Source: Apodemus sylvaticus
Taxonomy: Eukaryota > Chordata > Mammalia > Rodentia > Muridae
Direction: 5' to 3'
Length of the DNA stretch: 64,000 nucleotides
NCBI RefSeq assembly: GCF_947179515.1
Contig: NC_067487.1
Location: forward strand, 38,640,266 to 38,704,265
Shown: in pieces, positions 20,713 to 33,339 of the stretch
How the letters are laid out: each line of letters starts with the position of its first letter
Position numbering within the stretch: position 1 is the stretch's first letter
Position numbers and translations under genes: made by a program
Notes under the pieces: generated by a model
The model's database searches: none
What the model was told of the DNA's origin: nothing
Seen by the model: the letters and a program-made list of their open reading frames with translations, nothing else

Positions 20713-23700
20713 AAGAATATAGGTTATCAATTCTCAGACAACTGACGCATCTTTTCAGCTCCCCTCAGCTATATGTCTCCATTTCGTTTTCTTCTGTGGA
20801 TAATTAACTGTTGATTGTCTCAAATAAGAACTACAATCCTTTCCTTTCTTGCTGCAGGTTTATCTGTTCTGTCTCCTTCTCTTCTCTCCACTCCTCTCCT
20901 CCTTCTCTCTCATTATTTTTCTACCTTTCCATCTCTGCCATTCCCTCTCCCCTCTTTAATTCATTGTCTCTCTGTTTCCCTTTCTCTCTCATTAAATAGG
21001 ATCTTAAATCTAGAGGTATATTGAATGAATGTAGCCAGAAACACTTATACATCTACAGAAAAATGTATTAAAATGTTCATGGTTTTTAAGTTCAATAATA
21101 AAGGACTGGATTATGGGTCGTGCTTGTAGATGAGAAATTATATTTTAAAAGCTTAAAAAAAATAAGAACATAATAAATTGATGTTGCCGTTAGGAGGTTT
21201 TGTTCTAATGGACTTGGAAAGAAAACTTTTCAATTTAAAAACCATTAAACATTTGATGAGATTTAAAAATGATATCCAATCAACCATAGGTCTTAATGGA
21301 GAAGACAAATGGTAAAATGAAAGCTAAATACATAAGTTACTTTGTCTTCCATTCCTTGGTATATTTGTGCATTTCTAGAGAGACTCATGTTTATTCCATT
21401 GATGCGAATAATGGTGTTTGGGGCTTTTGACATCAATCTTGATTTCAAATCAAGTTCTATGTCATTAAAAACTTTGCAGTTGTCCTATTTTGTACAAAAT
21501 TTTTGGTTTTTATGAAATAATAGTACTACTTGCCCATAATAATTAAGACATTTCTAACACATTGCCGCCAGTAAGCCAGTTGGTATACAGTCTGAGAATT
21601 TAAGGCACTGATTGCTTTCAATAGATATTAACTATAAGTTTAGAAACGGGACACTCCTGTTTCTTAAGTACTTTACTTTCTTTCACGAATATCTTCCATA
21701 TGTAGTTCCTGATAAAGGGACACCATAAGCTCTACACGGGGTGTTATTGGCATTATGAAACTGTTATTGTAATGACAAGCTGTTATTAACCCATATTGCC
21801 TCCTAGGAATTGAAGTGAGAATTATCAGTCATACATGGCATTATGGAAATAAAAACATCCTGCACACTTTCCAAAATGTTATTAATGGACCAAGATGCTC
21901 CCAGATCGAGATGCAAGCTTCTGAGTAGGGAGAACTAAATTTTCCAAATATATCCAATGACTAACCACTTATAAGGAGATGGTTTCTAAGGCACTGTTAC
22001 CGCCAGGTTTACTTTTGTTCCCCAGAGTAATTCATGCTAATTCTTCTTCTACAACCTTACCATAGCCCTTTAAGTACAAATAGAATATCTTTTGCAATCT
22101 TTGTGCTGCTAAAATTTCTGCAGAAAAAGGATACACTGCAAATTTTTGAGTTGCTGAGTTATAAATACATAATTTCAAAATTCTCAGGCTTCCTCATTCA
22201 GTATATCCAGAATTGTTAAAAAATAACCAAAAAATTAAAAATATAATAAAAATGGAAGACTACAACTTCTCTTATTTTAAGTGACAGTCTGTATATGTGA
22301 AACTTGGTGAACATGAAGAATAAGAAGAAATCAGGCAAGCAAAAATATGAGAAAGTTAGATTAACAAGGCTCTACTTCAATTCATGATGACAACCTGTAT
22401 GCAGAGGATTACTTTTAAAGTTTAAAAATGAAATGTCCATTAATCTCTCACACATTGTTATCTAGGAATTATATATTATGAAATAAATGACAGATTAACA
22501 AGCCACAAAATATGTTCTGTAATACTCAGTAACCTTTGTGTGAAAAATTTTTAACAACTATCTCAAGGAACCCGGACCTTATACACTTGCCTACAGATGA
22601 AAAAACAAGATGAAAACACTGGAACACTTTTTTATTGTTTGAAGAAATATGGATCAATACCAGGAAAGTAATTAATAATGGCATGGAAATAATCAGTTTA
22701 TGTCTGAACAGCCAGTAAATGGTATAGGCTACAAAGTAAAGTAGTGTTTCTCACTCTTTGAACACCATTCCTTCAAAATGATTTTTCCATGTACATGATC
22801 CTTTACTCATAGATATTAGATTCTTAGACTACATTTATCTTAGCTATCTTGTTTCATCCTATCTGGCTGTTGCCTCTTTGGACCTTACTCTTTTCTGAAG
22901 AGGAAATGGAGGAGGAGTGGATCTTCAGTGAGAAGAGTAATTGTGGAGAGCTGGAAGGGCTGGAGTGTTGGGGAAACATGCTCAGAAGGTATTGGATGAG
23001 AGAAGAATCCATTTCCAATAATAAAAAAGTTCCTGTGATATTATGTACTGGAACATGTAGCTCACTGGGATTTATAGTTGTGACAAGATTAAAAGACGAT
23101 CATCAGTGGGAGTGCCAAGTATCTACAATGAATACCAAGGCATGGGATAGAAAGGTATTTTGTGATACTGGCTCCCCAAATCTTACCATAGGCGAGTCTC
23201 AAAAGGAGCCACAGAGGAAGCGAGCATGAACTTCAAACCTCCAGTCTGAGAGCCCCACTGTCTTCCCTGAGAAGGTGTGTCAAAACTTCCAGGGAAGTTG
23301 GCAGCAATGTATCTGTCGATTTGAAGGTTATCCAACTCTTTTTGAAAGCCCAAGTCCACACTTGAAATGACATAGATACAAGGTTTGCTTGTCTTTGAGG
23401 TTCATTGACTTTCAAAGTTTAAATTAAAAGGAGCTTCAGTTCAGGTTTACTCGTGGACTTGCCTTACCTTAATTAGTCACCATCATGGCTCTGGTCTTCT
23501 CTGTTAGCCTTCTCTAAACATGAATGAGATCCTTAGGGTCTGTCCTTAAGTGAAAACATCCTTCCTTTAAAAATATTTTATATTACTTTTTTAGATTATA
23601 CTGTAATTACATAACTTTCTGCTTCCTTGTCCTCCTTTCAAACCTTCCAAATACTCCTCCTTACTCTCTTTCAAGTTCATTACCCCTATTTTCATTAATT

Positions 23701-25395
23701 GTTAGATACATATATTTCTATATTTTTTAGAGCATAAAATATGAAATGCGAACAAATATTTCTTAGTTATTATTTGGTAAAAAAATTTATGCTTCTTTGT
23801 GGCTTTGTGTTAAGATGACATAATCTTAAACTTAGGAAAATATTCTTTGGAGGTGTTCAATGAATTGGCAAGTCACTTTTCTGTTAATTCATGAGTTTGC
23901 ATAGAAATTGCCTGGATACAGGACATGTAAGCTGAGCCCAGATGTATACTATAATCTTCTCTAGAGACAATTCAGACTTTTTCATTAGCTTATCCAATCT
24001 CAGCACTAGAAAATAATACAAAATACTTTTTTTGTGCTATTTGAATTTGAAGTTATAGAATAGAGGTTAAGGAAACTCACAGCAAGAAAAATCAGAGTAT
24101 TCATTTCTCTTTCATAACATGAACCAGAACCAAATAGCTGGAAGCTTATTTTGAATCTGAGGCAGATAATGTATCCTATAACCAGCAATTTTTCTCTCCA
24201 GTGTATGTTCAATGAAGATAAGTCCTGTGACTAATTATACAACTCCATAAAATCCATTAGGCCAGAGTCCAATGAGGTACCACAGCTGTGCTAGGGACCA
24301 GATAATAGAGAACAAAGAGTATTTGGAGCCTTTCCCATCATCCATCTCCACTGTGGCTATGCAGCAAAGAGAAGAAATCTAAAATGAGGTTTTCTCAGCT
24401 TCTCTGGATTATCCAGGAGGACGGCAGGTCACAGGAACTAGAAATCATCTACGGTAAAGACCAAGAAGACATTTTTTAGGTTGTGTATTGGCTAGAGAAA
24501 ATCAGAATTCTTTCTTTCAGTCATTTATCCTCCTATTGTCTAAAAAAGATGGCACAGCCAACATGGGATTCAAGGTAAGAACAACTTTAGAGTAAGCTGG
24601 GCCACTCAAGAGTGCATAGCTTCAACCCTCTAGCACTCTAGGAGATTGAACCAAATCAACTTGTTAGAGTAGGCAAGATTTTGTCCTAGAAAGGGCTAAT
24701 GTGATTCTGCCTATATTGATTCCCCTGAGAGAATGGCCATGTTTCATTTAACTAATGGCAGTCTTCTCATTAGGTTTGCTGTTACAAGCAAATGGAGAAA
24801 TCTTAGACTGCCAAAATGGTAGGTCTGGCCTCTGTATTCCTGTCTTCTTGACAGTAGTGCTTTGTTTTCAGCCCCTAATCATAAACAGCAGAACTGTCCT
24901 ATAGACGTGGCTTTAGGCTTTTGAGCAGCAGAAAAAAAAATAACAGCAATCTCACTGCGAAGAACTAATAGACTGTCACATGGGTGGGGTGGGGATGGCT
25001 TGCACCTCATATTCTGATTTAATCCCACAGCACTTTCTTGGAGAGTCAGAGTATTTTGAGAAGTAAGCTGCATTCACTGGGTATTATTTCTGTAAACTAA
25101 AGCTTCCTATCCTAATAAAACCACAGAGTCTGGCATTGTTTATCAAAAATGAATACAAAGAGAATGAATATAAAATAGTCACCATACTCCTAGATGATTT
25201 GTTTATATCATATATATTCTTATGTCTTTGAAATTATGCTGCCTTAAATAGAATTGTATTGATACCTGTAAGAAAGAGAAGATAAGCAAACTATGAACAA
25301 CAGGTGATTCAGGAAGAAGAATTAATTCCCCATGATTTATTGATCTCTGTATTGTGTCTAGTTCTTGATTTCTCTGATGGGCTCCATTTGCTGTG
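20713..25395. other. Long unassigned stretch
   Basis: 4.7 kb of AT-rich DNA with no domain-bearing ORF, RNA gene or clear young repeat. A possible old L1 tail lies at about 23560-23680 (minus, pyrimidine-rich). An ORF at 22849-23229 (126 codons) has no recognisable motif and no nearby splice or promoter context that I can support. Confidence 0.4.
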
Positions 25396-25399
25396 AAGA

Positions 25400-25703
25400 T
25401 ATATATATATATAAATCTGATTATGACTTCCCTTCCCCTATCTCCTCCCAAATCCACCCTACCTTGTTCTCTCTATTAGAGAAAAAATCCAGGTATTTAA
25501 AAAAAGAAAGAAAAGAAAAGAAAACCAAAATAAAACAGAATAGGGCAAAACAAATAGAAAAAATATGAACCAAAGAAAAAACATGAGAAACACATGTAAA
25601 TGAAGAGTCTCAAAATTCAGACATACACAGAAATCCCACAAAGACACAAAATGGAAAAAATATAAACAATAGATATGTGTGGACAACAGCAGCAGAAACA
25701 ACA

Positions 25704-25734
<31 letters not shown>

Positions 25735-26115
25735 CAACAACAAGCCAAGACATGAGACAAATATGATAACAACAAGTCAAGATATGAGACAAAACAAAAT
25801 AAAACAAAACGAAAAATCCTCTAAAAATGCCAGTGATTTAGATTTGTGTTGACCATCTCATCCTATGTGTGGGACCTGCCCTTGAGTGTGTGGCTTATAT
25901 ATCTAGTGATATTCATTAGAGGAAACTAAATTTTCACCTGTGAGCAGTTATCAATAGATTCTAGGTTAGAGTAGAGGTCTGGTTTCTACTTCCCCTCTTT
26001 GCATTGGGATTCCATTTGGCTCAGAACTGGTCCAGGCCCTGGGCATGCTGCCACAGTTTCTGTGAATTCATACACGCATCAGTTCTGTTGTATCTAGAAG
26101 TCCTTGTTTCTTTGG
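25400..26115 (-). mobile_element. Old L1 3' UTR relic with internal simple repeats
   Basis: Antisense L1 3' UTR words (cttcccttcccctatctcc at the start; gtctacttcccctctt-like, gcatgctgccacagtttctgtgaattcat further on) are split by A-rich simple sequence at 25495-25810, including the CAG/CAA tract. Possibly one relic that gained expanded simple repeats. Confidence 0.6.
25686..25743. repeat. (CAG)n(CAA)n microsatellite
   Basis: Interrupted CAG then CAA trinucleotides. It creates spurious poly-Ala/Val/Leu frames on the minus strand; there is no gene here. Confidence 0.95.
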
Positions 26116-26159
26116 TATCTTCCTTCCCAAATAACAAAAAGGAGAAGTAATACCCAAAA

Positions 26160-26890
26160 GGAGTAGGTAGTAATAAATAATCAAATTGAAATCAATAAAA
26201 TAGAAACAAACAAACCAAAAAACAACAAAGAATCAATGAAATGAAGAACTGGTTCTTTGAGAAAATCAACAAGATTGTTAAACCCTTAGACACACTAACT
26301 AAAAGGTTGAGAGAGAAGACCCAAATTAATAAAATTAGAAACAAAATGGGGCATTGCAATGGACTCCAGAGAATAAGGAAATACTTGGAAAAACTGCACC
26401 CGGCCATACTGATGATCATCCTGCACAAAACTCAAATCCAAGTGGATCAAGCATAAGGTCAGATGCACTGGATCTGAAAGAAGAGAAAGAATGGAATAAT
26501 CTTGAACTTATTGGCACAGGAATAGACTCTCTGTTCATAACAGTGATAGCACAGGCACTAGAATTAAGAACAGTAATAAATGGGACCTCATGAAACTGAA
26601 TAGCTTCTGTATGGCAAAGAACAACATCATTTGGATAAAGTTGCAGAAGACAGAATGGGGAAGGATTATTAACAGCTATACATCTTGATAGAGGGCCAAT
26701 ATTTGTAAAACTATAAAGATTTTTTTAAATCCAGGCATCAATAAAACAGATAACCCAATTAAAAATGGGATACAAGTCTCAACAGAATGTTCTCTAAAGT
26801 GGAAACACAAATGTCAGGGAAACATTTAAAGAAAGGTTCAACACCCCTAGTCCCAAGGGAAATACAAATACCAGAGAGGCTTCTTTGTTG
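26160..26890 (+). mobile_element. Old L1 ORF2 relic, internally deleted
   Basis: Sense-strand ORF2 pieces: a NWFFEKINKI peptide near 26245 (the segment after the endonuclease domain) followed directly by C-terminal pieces (KWDLMKL-like near 26580; aacccaattaaaaatgggat near 26753). Most of the reverse transcriptase is missing, and the frames are broken. Confidence 0.7.
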
Positions 26891-27052
26891 ATGGATGGTA
26901 GCTACACTTTCCTGTGAGTATAGGATAAACGGTATTAGGTAGTTAGTAATTACACTGGTCTAGCAAAGTGGTAGCAGTTGATTCTCTTCTAACATCCATG
27001 AACTCTCTAGCCCTGGCAATTTGGCTAGGTATTTTGTACTAGACATAATTTC

Positions 27053-27065
27053 TCCCCCCCCCCCC
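27053..27065. repeat. Poly-C tract
   Basis: Uninterrupted run of about 13 C's a few bases before the LTR target duplication. Confidence 0.9.
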
Positions 27066-27076
27066 TGTTTTGTGGG

Positions 27077-27447
27077 TGTACTGGCTGGTTTTGTGTGTCA
27101 ACTTGACACAGGCTGGAGTTATCACAGAAAAAGGAACTTCAGCTGGGGAAGTGCCTCCATGAGATCCAGCTGTGGGGCATTTTCTCAATTAGTGATTAAG
27201 GAGGAAGGGTCCCTTGTGGGTGGCGCCACCCCTGGGCTGGTAGTATTAGGTTTTATAAGAAAGAAGGCTGAGCAAGCCAGGGGAAGCAAACCAGTAAGTA
27301 ACATCCCTCCATGGCCTTGAGTTCCAGTCCTGACTTCCTTTGGTGATGATCAGCAATGTGGAAGTGTAAGGCGAATAAACCCTCGCCTCCCCAACTTGCT
27401 TCTTGGTCATGATGTTCTGTGCAGAAATTGAAACCCTGACTAAGACA
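27077..27447 (+). mobile_element. Solo LTR-like repeat with exact 5-bp TSD
   Basis: 371 bp, TGTACTGG ... CTAAGACA, flanked by exact GTGGG duplications (27072-27076, 27448-27452). An AATAAA signal lies at about 27375. This is the best-bounded copy of the family seen also at 15530, 16848 and 43754. A 5-bp duplication fits the ERVL/MaLR group. No internal retroviral sequence remains, as expected after LTR-LTR recombination. Confidence 0.82.
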
Positions 27448-27452
27448 GTGGG

Positions 27453-28890
27453 CCTTTGAGTCCAATTAGTTCTTGGTTACCACTATCCTGTGAATGCTAC
27501 CTTTACAGATATCTCATCATTCTGGTCATTGCTGTGGAAGGAGGATTCAGGTTTATCTCCTCTTTACAGATAGCTTGCCATGCTGGTCATTGTGGTAGAA
27601 GCAGACTTTCAGGTTAGATACAGCTGAAACAGTCAGAGTCTATATTGTTTTGGGAACTGCTTGCATTACCCTGAGCAATCACCTAAAAGAAGGTTTCTAT
27701 ACTGGATTTTTTGTTTGTTTTTGTTTTCGTTTTATGAATTTGCAGTTTGGTAGTCTTTGGATGTTGTAGAGAGCATTGTATTATTTGTAACTTTACATAG
27801 TTTTACATGTTCTCTTGTCTCTACCTCAGATCTCTTCTTAGGAGTACTGTAATTACAGACACTGCTACATATTCAGCTTTTATATGGGTTCTGGTGAGTC
27901 AAAGAGAGATCCTTATTCTCTTTGCTTAGGCCAAGAAGATTCTCTACTCAGACATTTACCCTTTGAAATATACTCATGCTTTCCCATGCAGTACTGTATA
28001 CTGAATCCAATAATTGTATAGACATGGCCACTTCTGGCTTTATAGCAAGCCATACAAGCAAGGAAAATGAGACAAGTTAGCACAAATGCTAACTTAATGT
28101 TTCAAAGAAGTGCATGTACTATATAGGTCTATAGAAAGATGGAGAGGAGTAAGACAAATGTTGCTTGGTGACATTTATCCCTTGGGATCCTCAGAATGTG
28201 CTTGCCAAGTTCTTTCATTTCAGCTGTGGCTGGGTATGTAGTAGCAAAGGTTAATAAAACATAACTTCACTTTCTCTTTTGCTGGCAGTGCAGCCTTTGA
28301 TACCTCACTAATACTGATCTTTGTTTCTGTTTTCCCTGGTCCACTGAAGGGTAGGAAGAGTAGATATGGATGCCAGACTGTAGGAATCCAGTTGTCTTTA
28401 TGGGGGCCTCAAAGATGCTTGATCTAGCAGCATGTTTGCATTAGTTTCCCTTGAAAGATCTGAGATGCACACTCTCATCTTTCGAATAATAGTAGAAGTC
28501 CTTTTTTTTCCTTTATGCCACAGTTTAGTAGAAATGGATGAAAAAAGCAATGAGGTTTGACAAAATGAAGGAAGACCCCAATAACAAGGCAGTTTTATCA
28601 CCTGAAGCTCAGCTCAGAGTGAAGATCTATTTCTGTGTTTTATGGTGGATGTGACAGAAAGGATGCTAAATACCAGCAAGGCTAATGATTTTGGTTGAGA
28701 CATTAGCCAGGTACAGTCTCTCTGTCTGCTCTTCTCTAAGACTCGAGGTCTACTATTTTGTTTTTACAAACTAGGAAATGGAGATCCTAACAGAATAAAT
28801 GAACAGTAGATTAATACTTTGAGAGGGCATGACCTGGGCAGGGTTGGTGGTGGAAGAAGGTCCTCTCCTTTAAGTTATGCCCAGAGAAAA
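27453..28890. other. Unassigned non-coding stretch
   Basis: No gene recognised. A weak B4-like echo at about 27840-27960. Ends at the target site of a large L1 insertion. Confidence 0.4.
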
Positions 28891-28905
28891 GAAAACTTAA
28901 GAAAG

Positions 28906-31196
28906 ATCTTTTCCAAATTTGTTGGTTGCTGTTTTGTTCTTTTGACAGTGTCTTTTGCCTTACAGAAACTTTGTAATTTTATGAGGTCCCACTTGTCAAT
29001 TCTTGATCTTAAGAGTATAAGCTATTGGTGTTTTGTTCAGGAAATTTTCCCCTGTGCCCATGTGCTCAAGGCTCTTCCCCAGTTTCTTTTCTATGAGTTT
29101 CAGTGTGTCTGGTTTTATGTTGAGGTCCTTGATTCACTTTGACTTGAGCTTTGTACAAGGAGGTTTTGGAATTTTGGAATTTTGATGGGAAGATTGCACT
29201 GAATCTGTACATTGTTTTTGGCAAGATGGCCATTTTTACTATATCCGACAGAGGACTAATATCCAATATAAACAAAGAACTCAAGAAGTTAGACTCCAGA
29301 GAACAAAATAACCCTATTTTTTAAATAACTTTTTATTTTCAATATTCTTTGTTCACAATCAAAATGATTTTCCTTTCCTGGTTCCCCCCTCCCAATAAGT
29401 TCTCTAAACCCTCTTCCCTCTGACCATTCTCCTATCAACCCTACTTCTCCTACTTCTCTGTCCTGGTATTCACGTACAATGCTGGAACAAGCCTTTTCAG
29501 GATCCAGGACCTCTCTTTCTTCCTTCTTGGGAGTCATTTGACATGTGAATTGTATCTTGGGTATTCAGAGTTTCTGAGCTAATATCCACTTATCAGTGAC
29601 CATATTCCATGTGTGTTGTTTTGTGATTGGGTTACCTCAGTTAGTATGATATTTTCCAGTTCCAACCATTTGCCTAAGAATTTCATGAATTCATTGTTTT
29701 TAATTGCTGAGAAGTATTCCATTGTATAAATATACCACATTTTCTGTATCCATTCCTCCATTGAGGGATATCTGGGTTCTTTCCAGCTTTTGGCTATGAT
29801 AAATAGGGCTGCTATAAACATAGTGGAGCATGTGTCCTTCAAAATAACCCTATTAATAAATGGGATACAGAGCTAAAGAAAGAATTCTCAACTGAGGAAT
29901 ATCGAATGTCTGAGAAGCACCTAAAGAAATGTTCAACATCCTTAGTTATCAGGAAAATGCAAATCAAAAACAAGCCTGAGATTCTACCTCACACCACTCA
30001 GAATAGCCAAGATAAAAAACTCAGGGGACAGCAAATGCTGGAGAAGATGTGAAGAAAGAGGAACACTCCTCCACTGCTTGTGTGATTGCAAGCTGGTACA
30101 ACTACTCTGGAAATCAGTCTGGCGGTTCCTCAGAAATTTGAGCATAATACTACTGGAGGACCCTGCTATACCACTCCTGGCCATATACCCAGAGTATTCT
30201 CCAGCATGTAATAAGGACACGTGCTCCACTATGTTCATAGAAGCCCTATTTATAATAGCCAGAAGCTGGAAAGAACCCAGATGTTCCTCAACAGAGGAAT
30301 GGATACAGAAAATGTGGTATATTTACACAATGGAATACTACTCAGCAATTAAAAACAATGAATTCATGAAATTCTTAGGCAAATGGTTGGTACTGGAAAA
30401 TATCATCCCGAGTGAGGTAACCCAATCACAAAAGAAGACACATGGTATGTACTCACTGATAAGTGGATATTAACCCATTATCTTGGAATACCCAAGACAC
30501 AATTCACAGATCAAATTAAGCTCAAGAAGAAGGAAGAACAAAGTATGGATACTCTGGTCCTTCTTAGAAGGTGGAACAAAATACCCACAGAAGGAGATAC
30601 AGAGACCAAGTATGGAGCCGTGTCTGAGGGAAAGACCATTCAGAGACTATCTCACCTAGGTATCCATCCCATATTCAGCTACAAAACCCAGACACCATCA
30701 TGGTGCTTGATAACCAGAGCCGTATATAGCTTTCACCTGGGAGGCCCTGCTAGTGCGTGACAAATACAGAGGGGACACTCTCAGCCAGCCATTGAACTGA
30801 GCACCAGGTCCCCAATGGAGGAGCAAGAGAAAGATCCCAAAGAGCTGAAGGGGTTTGCAGCACCGTAGGAGGAACAACAACACGAGCCACCCAAGACTCC
30901 CAGAGCTACGAGGGACAAAACCATCAACTAAAGAGTACACATGGAGTTACCCATGGCTCCAGATGCATAGTCAGCAGAGGATGCCCTTGTTGGACATTAA
31001 AGGAAGGAGAGACCCCTGGTCCTGGGAAGGCTCCATTCTGCAGTGTAGGGGAGTCCCAGGACAGGGAAATGGGAGAGAGTTGATTGGGGAACAACAGGAG
31101 GGGAGATGGGTTATGAGACTTTGGGGGGGGAGGACCAGGAAAGTGGACAACATTTGAAATGTAAATAAAGAATATATCTAATAAAAAAAGGTAAAA
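28906..31196 (+). mobile_element. L1 with 5' inversion, split by a second L1
   Basis: Positions 28906 to about 29243 are ORF2 sequence on the minus strand. From 29244 the plus strand continues with the next ORF2 segment, through the ORF2 end (about 30475), the long-form 3' UTR and an A-rich tail. The target duplication aaaacttaagaaag (28892-28905) matches aaaacttaagagag (31197-31210) at 13 of 14 bases, proving the inverted arm belongs to the same insertion. The inverted arm also lacks several hundred nt internally. A minus-strand L1 interrupts it at 29319-29839. Confidence 0.9.
29319..29839 (-). mobile_element. L1 3' end nested in another L1
   Basis: Antisense L1: oligo-T start, short 3' UTR piece, and ORF2 C-terminal codons (minus-strand frame 29579-29842). 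Its exact 15-bp target duplication, caaaataaccctatt (29304-29318 and 29840-29854), is itself ORF2 sequence of the host L1. The host reads through normally if this piece is removed. Confidence 0.95.
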
Positions 31197-31210
31197 AAAA
31201 ACTTAAGAGA

Positions 31211-32480
31211 GTCTTGAGAAATAAAATTCTATTATAAAAAGGCTACCACGTACATGATAGCACACCACCTCATTGATAAAAACTGCTTTTAAACTTTGTC
31301 ACATGTGTAAATGCATAAGCGGTTTACTTTTCAACTCATTGGGGTACTTTGTACCCCTTTTCAGCTTTTAATTAAGTCATCAGCAGATATTCCATTTGAA
31401 GCAATGCTGTGTGTTGTGCACTATAGTAGCCCCACAATGTCACTTCTCTAAAGTGACTATTCTGGTCACTGAAGCTGATTAAAAATGAAGCAGTCTTTTC
31501 CTTTTCCATTCCTCTCTTCCCTTTCTTTTCCGCCATTAGATTGCTTTATTAAGTTCCGTACCAAGTCCAGACCAAGAATGAGGCTATGAAGACCTCATCT
31601 ACCTTCCCTGTACATTTTTGAAAGGCTCAGTTGTTTACTTCTCTAACTGTAAAATCATTTCATATAGAAAATTGGGAGCAAATGGCATTTCAACGTGAAG
31701 AAGCATTGCTTGTGAGCTGTCTACTGCACAGGCTCCAGGCCCCGGCAGAGCACAGCAGGTGGCGGTATCCTCGGCTGCCTTTATGTGAATCCAAAGATTA
31801 GTAGGAACCATTCTTGCCTTCCTAATGAGCCCATAATGCAACAAAGCAATGTAAGAGCTTGTCACCTCACCCTCACCCTCATATTGTGCCCTGGAGCTCT
31901 GAAAGGAGATTTTCCCATTCAATTGGCGTTTTATTTGAAATCTCATAATGAAGAGAGAGAGTGTAGGAAACACTGGAAAATGATGCTTGAGAGTTTATAA
32001 AGGAAGAAAATGTGTCATTGCTTTTTATAATTCTCCCTTTTATTCATTTATAACAAAAACTGGTTTTTGGATTCCTTAAGTTTTTTTGGTGCCTACTGCT
32101 GAAAGTTACAGTTCTTATTTTAGAGCAAAATTGGATTTAAATGCTTCAATTAGACTCAGATCAATTTTTAGCCAATCTAAGATCCTAAGACCCAGGTCTA
32201 TTTACTAAATTAGGAATTCTGGGAATTCACATTTTAAATAATTAATACATAGTATTTTTTTTAAAGTAATATAACTACAAAAGTTTAAAGTAAACTGAAA
32301 ACATTAAAATTTAGTGTGTATAAAAGACATATTTTTGTAGAAAACTTAAGAAAAGTCACAGAATGTATAGAAACTGGCTGAAACAGCTATTTGATTGATT
32401 CTGTAGGGCCCAAGTTTTCTATGACAGATTACATAAGCTTCTCTCTATCTAAATCCAGTGAAGAGAGTCAAAATTCTAGC
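31211..32480. other. Unassigned non-coding stretch
   Basis: No gene or repeat recognised; AT-rich towards the right end. Confidence 0.4.
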
Positions 32481-32489
32481 AAAAACCTG

Positions 32490-33337
32490 AGAATCAGTTA
32501 AACAAAGAATTCTCACCTGAAGAACTTAGGATGGCAGAGAAACACCTTAAAAAAATGCTCAACTTCATTAGTCATTAGGGAAATGCAAATCAAATCAACC
32601 CTGAGATTTCACCTTACACAAGTCAGAATGGCTAAGATTAAAAATTCGGGAGACAGCAGGTGTTGAACACTCCTCCACTGCTGGTGGGGTTGCAAATTGG
32701 TACAACCACTCTGGAAAGCAGTCTGGCGGTTCCTCCGAAAACTGGGCACCTCACTTCCAGAAGATCCTGCTATACCACTCCTGGGCATATACCCAAAAGA
32801 TTCCCCAGCATGTAATAAGGATACATGTTCCACTATGTTCATAGCAGCCCTATTTATAATTGCCAGAAGTTGGAAAGAACCCAGGTATCCCTCAACAGAA
32901 GAGTGGATGCAAAAAATGTGGTATATATACACAATGGAGTACTATTCAGCCATTAGAAACAATGAATTCATGAAATTCTTAGGCAAATGGATGGAGCTGG
33001 AGAATATCATACTAAGTGAGGTAACCCAGATTCAAAAGATGAATCATGGTATGCACTCACTAATAAGTGGATATTAACCTAGAAAACTGGAATACCCAAA
33101 ACATAATCCACACATCAAATGAGGTACAAGAAGAACGGAGGAGTGGCCCCTTGTTCTGAAAAGACTCAGTGAAGCAGTATAGAGCAAAATCAGAACATGA
33201 AAGTGGGAAGAGTTGGGTGGGAAAACAGGGGGAGGGAAGGGGACTGATGGGACTTTTGTGGAGTGGGGGTCCAGAAAAGGGGAAATCATTTGAAATGGAA
33301 ATAAATATATCAATAAATTAAAAAAAAAGAAAAAAAT
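32490..33337 (+). mobile_element. 5'-truncated L1, short 3' UTR
   Basis: Starts within the ORF2 C-terminal region, runs through the PEDPAIPLLGIYP and IQKMWYIY-type region to the ORF2 stop (33077), then a short-form 3' UTR with G-rich purine tract and an A-rich tail (about 33300-33337). A small internal deletion removes the zinc-knuckle-like Cys segment near 32660. Confidence 0.88.
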
Positions 33338-33339
33338 GA

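Noticed and set aside
22849..23229. 126-codon ORF in otherwise unassigned DNA
   Set aside because: No recognisable domain, no supporting splice or promoter context, and chance ORFs of this size are expected in 64 kb.
25459..25807. Poly-Leu/poly-Ala ORFs on the minus strand
   Set aside because: Artefact of the CAG/CAA microsatellite and A-rich sequence.
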